A stretch of 6,952 bases of DNA. Origin: Chryseosolibacter sp964393795. GTDB taxonomy: Bacteria; Bacteroidota; Bacteroidia; Cytophagales; Cyclobacteriaceae. A program made the translations under genes and the position numbers. The stretch covers positions 1-6,952 of the forward strand of contig CAYMWA010000183.1 in NCBI GenBank assembly GCA_964393795.1, in the 5' to 3' direction. Of the stretch, positions 1 to 6,611 are shown piece by piece (position 1 is the first letter of the stretch; every line of letters starts with the position of its first letter). The notes under the pieces were generated by a model. It had not been told where the DNA came from, did not search any database, and saw only the letters and a list, made by a program, of their open reading frames with translations.

Positions 1-2332
1 GTCCGCCCGTTGTGATGGTGTAGTTCGCTGGTGTGTACTTGCCACTCACGCCGATAGGGTAAACGAAATTACCGGCGGTCACATTTGGCGCAAAAGCCTT
101 TGTGACGCCTTCATCAGAGAGGTTACCCGTGCTGATGATATAGCGGGACGAGGAGGCACCGATTATGGCCGAAAGGTCAGTGTTCGATAACTTCAGGCCG
201 TGTGACCCGATAAACAGGGAGCCGTTCGTGAAGGTAAGGGTTCCGGTCACTTCCTGGCTGGCTGTAAAGACGGCGCCGCTGGCATTATTCAACACCACGT
301 TGCCGAACTTGCCGTTGCCATTTCCTCCAATCATCTGGCTCGTCGTGCCGGCCAGCCTGATGTTGCCTGTTGTACTTGTATGGGTAGCCGAATTCATTAC
401 GCTTCCCACAGCAGTGATGATGTTGGTCGTGCCGGCAAGGGTACCGTTGTTCAGCGTGAGCGTTCCGTTTATCCGCAGCTCCGTGTCGGGCTGAAGCGTG
501 ACCGTTCCTCCGGTAAAAGTGTTGTTGATTACCAGGTTCGCGAAGTTAGTCAGGTTCCCACTAACGCCCGAAACAGACTGGTGGCCGGTTGTGCCGTTAA
601 ACGTGGTCGTTTGTGTCGCTGAGCCCGGACGATAGCCACCCGTGTTTGTTCCTGTCAAATTACCCGTATTCGCATTCACGAAGTTGCCGCCGATGCTTAC
701 GTTGAATCCACTCGCCTGAAAAATGTTTCCCGCACCGATCGTAAGGCCTCCGCGCATAACAAGGCCGTTAAATTCAAGCCTGGCGGTGGTGGTCGCAGCA
801 CCTTCGACCGCAAAGCTGTACACAGGAATAATACTGTTCACGTCAACGGTGCCGGATGTGGCCGTCGTACCGGTCGTGATCGTGCCGCCCGATACAGACG
901 ATACTGAAGGGTGAAGGTAAAGATCTGAAATGGCAGTGCTACCCGATCCGCGATTGATGCGAAGTGTGCCGCCCGTCATGGTAAAGGAGCTTCCGGTGTT
1001 CAGGATTTCAAATACCCCTCGTGTGGTCGTTGTCGCTGCTGCAATTCCGACAGAGACAGTAGAGACGCCTGATTGATCATAGATGAGCGCACCCTGCGAA
1101 CTTGCAAACGATCTCCGGATCTGGCCGGTGACATTCAAGGTCCCGCCCGACACGCGGATGGTGGGTTCACCCGTGGCCGCATAGACAATCGCGTTATCGT
1201 TGCCCGTAGTCCCAACGTTGATGGTTCCTCCCATCACCTCCAGGATGCCTGCGAGATGCAGGTCGACCTCGTCGGTACCGGTGAGATTTATCGTTCCCCC
1301 GTTTGCCGAGAGGCGTGCAACAGCGGGAATGTCGAAGTCGACATCGTTCGAGACAACGATCGCTTGCGCACTGCTGAGCCTGAACGTTCCCGTTGTCAGC
1401 ACAAGTGGCTGCCCGCTTCCAGAAAGCGAGAAGGCGTTTGCATCTACGTTCAACACGGAGGTGGGTGAAGTTCCCTTTGAAACGGTCAGCACATGAAAGT
1501 CAGTAGTTGATCCTGTACCGGTAATTGAGCGGTTCATCGCGCCCGTGAAAACAGCATTGGCGTACTGCGTGCCGTTGGACAGATCCAGAATTCCGTTGTT
1601 GACGATATTCCCGGTAAGCGTCACGTTGTTCTCCACCGCAGTACCGGTGGCGGCCACGTTGAAAGTACCCGCAGTTCCAATCAGTACATGGCCGGTAACC
1701 TGAACATCCTGTGCAACGTTGTTCCGGAACTGAAATACGCCCGAGGAGACAGCAAGGTTGCCGTCGATCGTCAGTGTTCTCGACGAGGCGGAGTTGATTC
1801 GTACCACACCGGTTGGATCACCTTGCACCGTAAGATTTTGGTAGATCGAAAGGTGCGAATCCGGCAGCTGAATAAAGTGTCCACCGGAAGGAGTCAGTAC
1901 AAGGTGATTATAGGAATCGAGCGGAAGATTGGTCGGGCCCGCAGACACCACCGGGATCGTAAAGTTTTGGGTGCCCGTTGTATAATACTCAACTGTGCCG
2001 CCAGACGCGCGAATAAAATTCCCAAAATCCCCGGCAGGAAATTGTGCCACTGCTGTCGCAGAAGAGATTCTCAGGAGTCCGCTGCCGCCGACAACGGCGT
2101 TTTCCAACGTGCCAAAATTGTGTCCGGTAGTAGTGCCCACGTCGAGTGTGCTGCCCGCACTGATCTCCAATCCACCGGACGCCTGTCCGTTATTCGTTAT
2201 CGTAATGGTATGGTTCAATGAAATGCCATCGCCGATATACACATGATCACCGACTACGGGATATGAAGTTGCCGGCGCACCGGTGTGGCTTACGTTCGAC
2301 CAGGGCGTCGTGCCGGGGTTCGTATCGGTCCA
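1..2332 (-). repeat. Super-repeat copy 2 of the giant protein (residue 913 to window edge)
   Basis: This copy starts at NWTDTNPGTTPW (912-923), then VVGDHVYI (938-945), GSGLLRI (995-1001), GGTVEYY (1023-1029), an FTGAMNRSITG...VSKG unit (1174-1199), a GGT block (1258-1396), FNGTTGHQ...FANLVINN (1490-1516), LAGTTSQMIGG...FGNVVLNN (1572-1595), DEGVTKAF, and YPIGVSGKYTPA (1670-1681). The order matches copy 1 throughout. The window ends eight residues after the YTPA motif, so a second linker or the C-terminal domain should lie immediately beyond. Confidence 0.72.
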
Positions 2333-5068
2333 GTTACCGCTTCGGATACTGTAAAATATTTTGACCGGGCCGAAGGCTGCCGGGTAGCCGGCGGTATATT
2401 CACCATCAATGAAGCTTGTGTTGTTGAACATGATTCGATTCGCGGTTTCATCCACGGCAGAAAGGTCGCTGATCACTGTCCATGCGGTCGGGTTGTATCG
2501 TGAAGGCACATAACCTGCATCGCCTCCTGCGGGTGACACACTTGCTTCCGCATATTGATATGTATGCGATACACCATTCGGCGGCACTCCGGTAAATCCG
2601 TTGCTGGTAACCTTCCAATAGAAAGAAAGGTTGTTTGTATTCCCCGCTGTGACAAACTGATGACGAAAATCGACAGGGCGAACTACAATAGTCCCATACG
2701 TTGTAGGTGCCCCGGCAAATTGAATGGTTGCCGGCGTGTAATTCGTCCCTACTCCAACGGCAAATGTAAATGCAGAAAGGTTGCCGAACGTCTTCTCCAC
2801 TCCGCGATCGGACTGAAAGCCGGAGGTCCGGATCATCTTGGCACTGCTAAACGGATTCCCCGATGTCGTCAACGCCGTAGCAGACGACGACGTTAGACTA
2901 AGCCGATAATGGGCAATGTCGAAGAGGCTGTTGCCGTTTCCTGCAAGGGTAAGGGTGGCGCTGACGGCGATATCCGATTCGAGTTTCACGCCCGGCACAC
3001 TGTTGTTAGAAAGCACAAGGTTTCCAAAGACGCCGTCGCCATCACCCGTAATGGTCTGCGTAGCCGTACCGTTGATGGTGATGTTTCCGGTACCGGTATG
3101 AACCGCGCTGTTGTTGATCGCACCGGTCACCTGAATACTTTTTCCGCCGTCATTGAGAATACCCCGGGCAATGTCGAGCGTATTCGTAACGGTATAGGTA
3201 GTGGCAGAGCCTCCGAGAGTGAGCGTACCTGACGGCTTGTCTATCGTGAGGTTGTAAAGACCTGAAGTAATGGTCCCGTCGTTCACAAAGTCCTGATCTG
3301 TTGAACCATTGAAGGTCGTCGTGTTCCCGTTGGGGTCATACGAGCCTCCACTGTTGATCGTAAAGTCTCCGCCCAGCGTGACCGGCTGCCCGTTTGACCT
3401 GAAAGAGGGATTGTTGGCGCCATCAATCGAAAATTGGTTCAGTACCACCAGTGGCTGGACCGTTGTAAGCGTTCCTGAAACACTTCCAATGTTGTTAAGT
3501 TCTGCCCGAACCGGTCCGCCAGCGGTCCGAAGGATATTCAGGTTCCAGAAAGGCGCAGTAGACAGAATCCGGAAGGCCGATGCGTCCCCCGAAAGGATGG
3601 CATTAAACGTTCCACCGGTGACATTGTAATTCGAAGCATTGCAGCCAATGTGTATCCCACCATTGGAGGCACCCCCTCCGTTTTCCGGTTCGCTGACGTT
3701 GATCGTACCGCCCGACATGATAAAAACCTGTTCGGGATAGGGCAGGGAAAAGCGTGCGTAGGCAGCATTCGACCCCTCACCCTGGGCGTTAAACGTTCCG
3801 CCGGTCATGATGAACGAACCCCTGTGCGTACCCGTCTCCGTAGAAGGTCGGAATTTTTCGGTTGTAAACGTACCCCCTTCTATGATGTACTGACCTTCAA
3901 GGCGAATAACCGTTCCTTCTCCTCCGAGACTGGAGAAGCTACCTGCGCTGATCCTGAACTTTCCATATACGACCAACGCGATCGTTCGGAAGTTGACATC
4001 GGCACCATCAATCCACAGCATCGGGCTCCTTGTACCATCACCAAGGTTGTAATTAGAGGTGCCGCTCCCTCGCACACGGTCAATGCTGATGTTTGCACCA
4101 AGCCGCAATGTTCCGTTCGTTACGGTGTACAGTTCACCATTACTAAAAAACCTGAGGTTGTTGACGTTCGTAGAAGTGACAGAAAGAATGTTGGTGGAAC
4201 CCAGGCCTTTGTCAACAACAAGGTTATAAAGATCTGTGACACCATTACAGGCGAGTGTCTTATCAGCAGCGCCAACAAAGGTCAACGTTGCATATCCGGC
4301 GCTGGGCGAGGTATACTGTGCGGTGTTGCTGAAATCCACCGTACCGTCATTCGTAAAATTACCGGTAACGACGAGGTCGTGCCGTGCGTTGAAGATCCCC
4401 ACGCCAAAAGTCGTGTTCGTGCCGACGGCTACGTTGCCGATAAAGTTGACATCGATACCTCCGCCCGCCTGACTGCCCAGGAGGACAGCGAGGTTTCCGG
4501 TACCCGTTGCACGGGTGACAAAGTTGCCATTGATGCGAAGTGTATACGCGGAGCTGTTGGAAAAAGTAATGGTATGATCCGAGGCGGTTGAATTCGAAAG
4601 GGTGATGTTGGGGTACTCGACAGACAGGGGAAGTGTTCCGGTGAAGTCGTAAAATTCAACCGTTGCACCAGCGGCCTGACTTAACCGGAAGGTATTGTTC
4701 GTGATGGTGGGAAAGTACCCGGAATTGATTTTCAGGAGTCCGGCGCCGGACAAGGTGCTAATCGTTGCCATCGTATGCGTGGCAAGATCCAGGGTCCCAC
4801 CGTTGTTGATCACAATGGTAAGGCCAGTGGTGGTGACGTTGGCATTGAGGATCACGGTATATCCGTTGAGGATGTAGACCAGATCGCCGTTGCCGGGAAC
4901 CGCGCTGCCGACGAGGCTGATGCCCGAAGGATCGGTAGTCCATGTGGATGCGTCCCCCCAGAAACCGGTGCTACCCCCGTTGATGTAAGTATAGTAAGCA
5001 GCAGCGCTGGCATTCGTTGTGTGAAGCCAGGAAAGCGCCAAAAGCACGAAGCCAATCAGTATTCGCAT
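1..5068 (-). CDS. Giant secreted beta-helix repeat protein, adhesin-like (3' end outside window)
   Basis: This is an open frame of 1689 codons from ATG at 5068 to the left edge, with no internal stop. The start is secure: an in-frame TGA lies at 5099-5101 and no other ATG, GTG or TTG follows it. Residues 1-22 form a signal peptide (Arg2, hydrophobic core 3-15, cleavage site near ASA at 20-22). The rest is rich in Thr, Gly, Asn and Ser, with only two cysteines (274 and 476) and few charged residues, as expected of an extracellular repeat protein. Two super-repeats (about 37-782 and from 913 on) each open with a W..D...W / PG.GD.VYI-like segment and end in a VGV..(N/K)YTPA motif (771-780, 1672-1681). 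Between them, 783-909 look like a beta-sandwich linker. Runs of (S/T)GGT(F/I/L)N turns suggest right-handed parallel beta-helix coils. The likely role is surface adhesion or matrix. Export by the type IX secretion system is inferred from phylum and architecture, because the C-terminal sorting domain is not visible. Confidence 0.92.
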   Translation of the reverse strand, partial: MRILIGFVLLALSWLHTTNASAAAYYTYINGGSTGFWGDASTWTTDPSGISLVGSAVPGNGDLVYILNGYTVILNANVTTTGLTIVINNGGTLDLATHTMATISTLSGAGLLKINSGYFPTITNNTFRLSQAAGATVEFYDFTGTLPLSVEYPNITLSNSTASDHTITFSNSSAYTLRINGNFVTRATGTGNLAVLLGSQAGGGIDVNFIGNVAVGTNTTFGVGIFNARHDLVVTGNFTNDGTVDFSNTAQYTSPSAGYATLTFVGAADKTLACNGVTDLYNLVVDKGLGSTNILSVTSTNVNNLRFFSNGELYTVTNGTLRLGANISIDRVRGSGTSNYNLGDGTRSPMLWIDGADVNFRTIALVVYGKFRISAGSFSSLGGEGTVIRLEGQYIIEGGTFTTEKFRPSTETGTHRGSFIMTGGTFNAQGEGSNAAYARFSLPYPEQVFIMSGGTINVSEPENGGGASNGGIHIGCNASNYNVTGGTFNAILSGDASAFRILSTAPFWNLNILRTAGGPVRAELNNIGSVSGTLTTVQPLVVLNQFSIDGANNPSFRSNGQPVTLGGDFTINSGGSYDPNGNTTTFNGSTDQDFVNDGTITSGLYNLTIDKPSGTLTLGGSATTYTVTNTLDIARGILNDGGKSIQVTGAINNSAVHTGTGNITINGTATQTITGDGDGVFGNLVLSNNSVPGVKLESDIAVSATLTLAGNGNSLFDIAHYRLSLTSSSATALTTSGNPFSSAKMIRTSGFQSDRGVEKTFGNLSAFTFAVGVGTNYTPATIQFAGAPTTYGTIVVRPVDFRHQFVTAGNTNNLSFYWKVTSNGFTGVPPNGVSHTYQYAEASVSPAGGDAGYVPSRYNPTAWTVISDLSAVDETANRIMFNNTSFIDGEYTAGYPAAFGPVKIFYSIRSGNWTDTNPGTTPWSNVSHTGAPATSYPVVGDHVYIGDGISLNHTITITNNGQASGGLEISAGSTLDVGTTTGHNFGTLENAVVGGSGLLRISSATAVAQFPAGDFGNFIRASGGTVEYYTTGTQNFTIPVVSAGPTNLPLDSYNHLVLTPSGGHFIQLPDSHLSIYQNLTVQGDPTGVVRINSASSRTLTIDGNLAVSSGVFQFRNNVAQDVQVTGHVLIGTAGTFNVAATGTAVENNVTLTGNIVNNGILDLSNGTQYANAVFTGAMNRSITGTGSTTDFHVLTVSKGTSPTSVLNVDANAFSLSGSGQPLVLTTGTFRLSSAQAIVVSNDVDFDIPAVARLSANGGTINLTGTDEVDLHLAGILEVMGGTINVGTTGNDNAIVYAATGEPTIRVSGGTLNVTGQIRRSFASSQGALIYDQSGVSTVSVGIAAATTTTRGVFEILNTGSSFTMTGGTLRINRGSGSTAISDLYLHPSVSSVSGGTITTGTTATSGTVDVNSIIPVYSFAVEGAATTTARLEFNGLVMRGGLTIGAGNIFQASGFNVSIGGNFVNANTGNLTGTNTGGYRPGSATQTTTFNGTTGHQSVSGVSGNLTNFANLVINNTFTGGTVTLQPDTELRINGTLTLNNGTLAGTTNIITAVGSVMNSATHTSTTGNIRLAGTTSQMIGGNGNGKFGNVVLNNASGAVFTASQEVTGTLTFTNGSLFIGSHGLKLSNTDLSAIIGASSSRYIISTGNLSDEGVTKAFAPNVTAGNFVYPIGVSGKYTPANYTITTGG
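2723..4960 (-). repeat. Super-repeat copy 1 of the giant protein (residues about 37-782)
   Basis: This copy runs from FWGDASTW (36-43) through PGNGDLVYI (58-66), GAGLLKI (108-114), GATVEFY (134-140), an F.G...(Q)...G...LYNLVVDKG unit (264-288), a GGT-rich helix block (397-490), two more F/I.G...Q units (586-611, 665-689) and DRGVEKTF, to VGVGTNYTPA (771-780). The same landmarks recur in the same order in copy 2, offset by 879-911 residues. The copies are strongly diverged, so the duplication is old or under relaxed constraint. Each is far longer than a single beta-helix domain. Confidence 0.75.
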
Positions 5069-5121
5069 TGTAGTGGGATTTCGCGACCGAATCGATAGTC
5101 ACGCAAGGGTTCTTTGTACAT
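5056..5121 (-). other. Possible 21-codon leader ORF overlapping the giant gene's start
   Basis: An ATG at 5121 follows AGGAG (5127-5131) by 5 nt, the best ribosome-binding site in the window. It opens a 21-codon frame (MYKEPLRDYRFGREIPLQCEY) that stops at TGA 5056-5058. That stop lies 10 bases inside the giant gene, in a different frame. The giant gene's own ATG (5068) has no Shine-Dalgarno sequence. The arrangement would permit translational coupling, with ribosomes stopping at 5056 and re-initiating nearby. No family is recognised, and an ORF this short can arise by chance. Confidence 0.3.
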
Positions 5122-5179
5122 CGCCGCTCCTCTTCTATGATACAAAGCAACTTTTTTCTTACAGACGTAAGCAGCACCT

Positions 5180-5210
5180 CAAAGATACATAGAATGCAAG
5201 AACCGCCAAT
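5180..5210 (-). promoter_or_regulatory. Bacteroidota-type promoter of the giant gene
   Basis: On the minus strand, TATCTTTG (5180-5187) matches the TAnnTTTG -7 consensus at every fixed position. TTG (5207-5209, within ATTG) lies 19 nt upstream, the usual spacing of the -33 element. Transcription would begin near 5173, giving a leader of about 105 nt. The leader carries a 5-bp stem-loop (5158-5171, CTTAC/GTAAG) at its 5' end and the possible leader ORF. Confidence 0.7.
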
Positions 5211-5353
5211 ATTTCTCCCTCTATTTTGACCAAAACCGCGTAACATCGTATCACATCTAAATGCGTGAATGCCCTTAATTCAGGCCAGGACCTTGTTTAA
5301 AAATTCCTCGCAGGCGACGCGCATGCGTTTCGCCAGCTAGTTGAAAAACATCT
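5211..5353. other. Divergent intergenic stretch; one imperfect dyad, no gene
   Basis: No convincing gene is present. An imperfect inverted repeat spans 5313-5334: arms GGCGA and TCGCC surround the 8-bp palindrome CGCATGCG at 5320-5327. It lacks a T-run, so it is not a typical intrinsic terminator. It could be a protein-binding site between the divergent promoters or a chance palindrome. A minus-strand frame of 18 codons (5335 down to 5279) looks protein-like but is closed by stops on both sides. Confidence 0.4.
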
Positions 5354-5390
5354 TCCGTGAAACTCTGTGTTCTCCGTGTTCTCTGTGTCA
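5354..5390. repeat. Short tandem repeat TC(C/T)GTG, 9-10 nt period
   Basis: Four copies of TCYGTG begin at 5354, 5364, 5373 and 5382. The last three lie in adjoining 9-mers: TCTGTGTTC, TCCGTGTTC and TCTGTGTCA. The tract ends 17 nt before the -7 element at 5408, so it covers the place where a -33 element should be. A regulatory role or simple slippage-derived low complexity are both possible. Confidence 0.6.
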
Positions 5391-5407
5391 CTGCACTTCT
5401 TTCCTAT

Positions 5408-5415
5408 TAACTTTG
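5408..5415 (+). promoter_or_regulatory. -7 promoter element of the methyltransferase gene
   Basis: TAACTTTG matches TAnnTTTG at every fixed position and lies 33 nt upstream of the ATG at 5449. No TTG is present at the expected -33 position, where the 9-nt tandem repeat sits instead. Transcription should start near 5422, giving a leader of about 27 nt without a Shine-Dalgarno sequence. Confidence 0.6.
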
Positions 5416-5448
5416 CGAAACCAAACACCGAATAACCCGCACACACAC

Positions 5449-6120
5449 ATGAAAGACGCAAAGAAGGATGCTATTGACATGCAGGAGCTTGAAAGGCAAC
5501 TCAGTCATCCAACCGGTCAGACTGGTATTGAAGTTGCCAACATGCTGAACGAAACCAATATCGGCATGACCCTCAGCACTATTGAATTGCTTGATCTGAA
5601 AGACAATAATGTTGTTCTGGAACTGGGTCATGGCAACTGCAGCCATCTCGCCAAACTCCTGTCGAAAGCACATAACATCCACTATCACGGATTGGAGGTT
5701 TCGGAAACCATGTTCCAGGAGGCGAAAAGAATCAACAAGGATCTTGAAGCCGGACATGCCATCTCCTTTCAACTATACGATGGTGAAAAAATTCCTTTTC
5801 CTGATGCGATGTTCGACCGGATCATGACGGTCAATACACTTTACTTCTGGTCAAGCCCCAAAAAGTTCATCAACGAAATAGGGCGAACCCTGAAACCGGG
5901 CGGGCATTGCGTGATCACTTATGTTCAGAAAGCATTCATGGAAAAGCTGCCGTTCGTCGGCGAAATTTTCCACCTCTACGACGACAATGACATCCGCGAT
6001 CTGGCCAGCACGTCAGCGTTGCAGCTTGCCCAAATCGTACCAAAAAGCGAATACGTCAAAACGAAAGACGGCCAGTCGGTCGAACGGATGTATTCGATGG
6101 CGGTGCTTCGCGCCGTCTGA
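5449..6120 (+). CDS. Class I SAM-dependent methyltransferase (Methyltransf_11-like)
   Basis: This 223-residue protein has the Rossmann-fold methyltransferase motifs in order. Motif I is VVLELGHGN (55-63), the glycine-rich SAM loop. Post-I is GLEVSETMF (81-89), with Glu83 where the acidic residue contacting the ribose hydroxyls is expected. Motif II is the segment IPFPDAMFDRIMTVNTLYFW (115-134), and motif III is LKPGGHCVITY (148-158). The length suits a single-domain cytoplasmic enzyme of the UbiE/COQ5-like superfamily. His61 replaces the Cys of the common GCG motif. The substrate cannot be read from sequence. The ATG at 5449 is preferred over a TTG at 5341, since the extension would translate the tandem repeat and the -7 element. 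The gene is divergent from the giant gene, and its stop codon directly abuts that of the convergent membrane-protein gene. Confidence 0.88.
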   Translation: MKDAKKDAIDMQELERQLSHPTGQTGIEVANMLNETNIGMTLSTIELLDLKDNNVVLELGHGNCSHLAKLLSKAHNIHYHGLEVSETMFQEAKRINKDLEAGHAISFQLYDGEKIPFPDAMFDRIMTVNTLYFWSSPKKFINEIGRTLKPGGHCVITYVQKAFMEKLPFVGEIFHLYDDNDIRDLASTSALQLAQIVPKSEYVKTKDGQSVERMYSMAVLRAV

Positions 6121-6519
6121 CTATCGCGATGACAGCAACACCTTCCGGACCCGCGCATCGCGCAGCCACAGTCCGCCCCACATCAGGATGGCGAGATATA
6201 CCGGGAACAGGATGTGGCTGAAAAGCGGGTTGTCAAGTCGTACGTGCGTAGCAATGGCGCCACCAAAATATCCGGTCAACAAAACTGCACCTAACACCGA
6301 TGTTGACGGGATGATGTAAATGATGGTTGCCGTCAAGGCAAGCGTCCCGAGAATGGGAAGATGGTGTACCTGGAAACCGAGTTCGTCTACAGAGGCCCGC
6401 ATCATCTCGTTGGGCGGAAGCAATTTATAACCGCCATCGAACAGCATAAACAGAATAACAATTCCGCTCATTATTCTGCTGATCCACAATCGTGATTTTG
6501 AAATAGTTGTTGTTTCCAT
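6121..6519 (-). CDS. DoxX-like family membrane protein
   Basis: This 132-residue protein has four predicted membrane helices at about 12-30, 53-70, 73-91 and 99-118. It carries the family's characteristic second half: LPILGTL (54-60), a P.TSVLGAVLLTGYFGGA segment (71-88), ATHVR (90-94), and HILFPVYLA (102-110) with a terminal GLWLRD (116-121). This matches DoxX-like (DoxX_2) proteins of the inner membrane, whose biochemical role is mostly unknown; some relatives are linked to redox or sulfur metabolism. The ATG at 6519 is chosen over ATG 6543 and longer versions, because the -7-like element at 6545-6552 puts the transcript start downstream of those codons. Its TAG stop (6121-6123) touches the methyltransferase's TGA, so the two transcripts must overlap. 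Confidence 0.87.
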   Translation of the reverse strand: METTTISKSRLWISRIMSGIVILFMLFDGGYKLLPPNEMMRASVDELGFQVHHLPILGTLALTATIIYIIPSTSVLGAVLLTGYFGGAIATHVRLDNPLFSHILFPVYLAILMWGGLWLRDARVRKVLLSSR

Positions 6520-6544
6520 GATTTTATTTTGAATGATCATGCTG

Positions 6545-6552
6545 TAAAGGTA
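6545..6552 (-). promoter_or_regulatory. -7-like element of the DoxX-like gene
   Basis: On the minus strand, TACCTTTA matches TAnnTTTG except at the final base. It lies 25 nt upstream of the ATG at 6519, giving a short A-rich leader (about 19 nt). No TTG occurs 17-23 nt upstream, and the phased repeats occupy that region, which fits a promoter that depends on an activator. Confidence 0.45.
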
Positions 6553-6560
6553 GACCCGTT

Positions 6561-6611
6561 TCCGCGACATGATGCACCGTCCATGCGGCAACGTTCGGGG
6601 CAAATGCGACA
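6561..6611 (-). promoter_or_regulatory. Three direct repeats at 21-bp period, putative AraC-family operator
   Basis: On the minus strand, three nonamers share TGYCGC: TGTCGCATT (6603-6611), TGCCGCATG (6582-6590) and TGTCGCGGA (6561-6569). Each starts exactly 21 bp after the previous one, two helical turns, so they face the same side of the DNA. AraC/XylS-family activators typically bind direct half-sites about 21 bp apart, next to a weak promoter. The proximal copy ends 8 bp from the -7-like element of the DoxX-like gene. The regulator's identity is inference; no AraC-type gene is in the window. Confidence 0.5.

Noticed and set aside
3650..4591. A 313-codon plus-strand open frame and about a dozen shorter plus-strand frames between 165 and 5098
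   Set aside because: They lie antisense to the continuous, motif-rich minus-strand gene, have compositions without recognisable domains, and follow from its codon bias. Their starts and stops do not line up as genes.
4758..5246. Minus-strand open frames of 60-91 codons in other frames near the giant gene's start
   Set aside because: They overlap the signal peptide region or promoter of the giant gene, have no recognisable domain, and use frames the main gene does not.
5279..5335. A minus-strand frame reading LAKRMRVACEEFLNKVLA between two stops
   Set aside because: It looks like a protein C-terminus, but an in-frame TAG lies just before it and there is no supporting upstream sequence. It is too short to call a gene remnant.
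5341..5448. A 36-residue N-terminal extension of the methyltransferase from TTG 5341
   Set aside because: It would translate the tandem repeat tract and the -7 element at 5408, and the extra residues match no methyltransferase feature.
5407..5772. A 121-codon minus-strand open frame
   Set aside because: It is antisense to the methyltransferase, whose SAM-binding motifs establish the coding strand.
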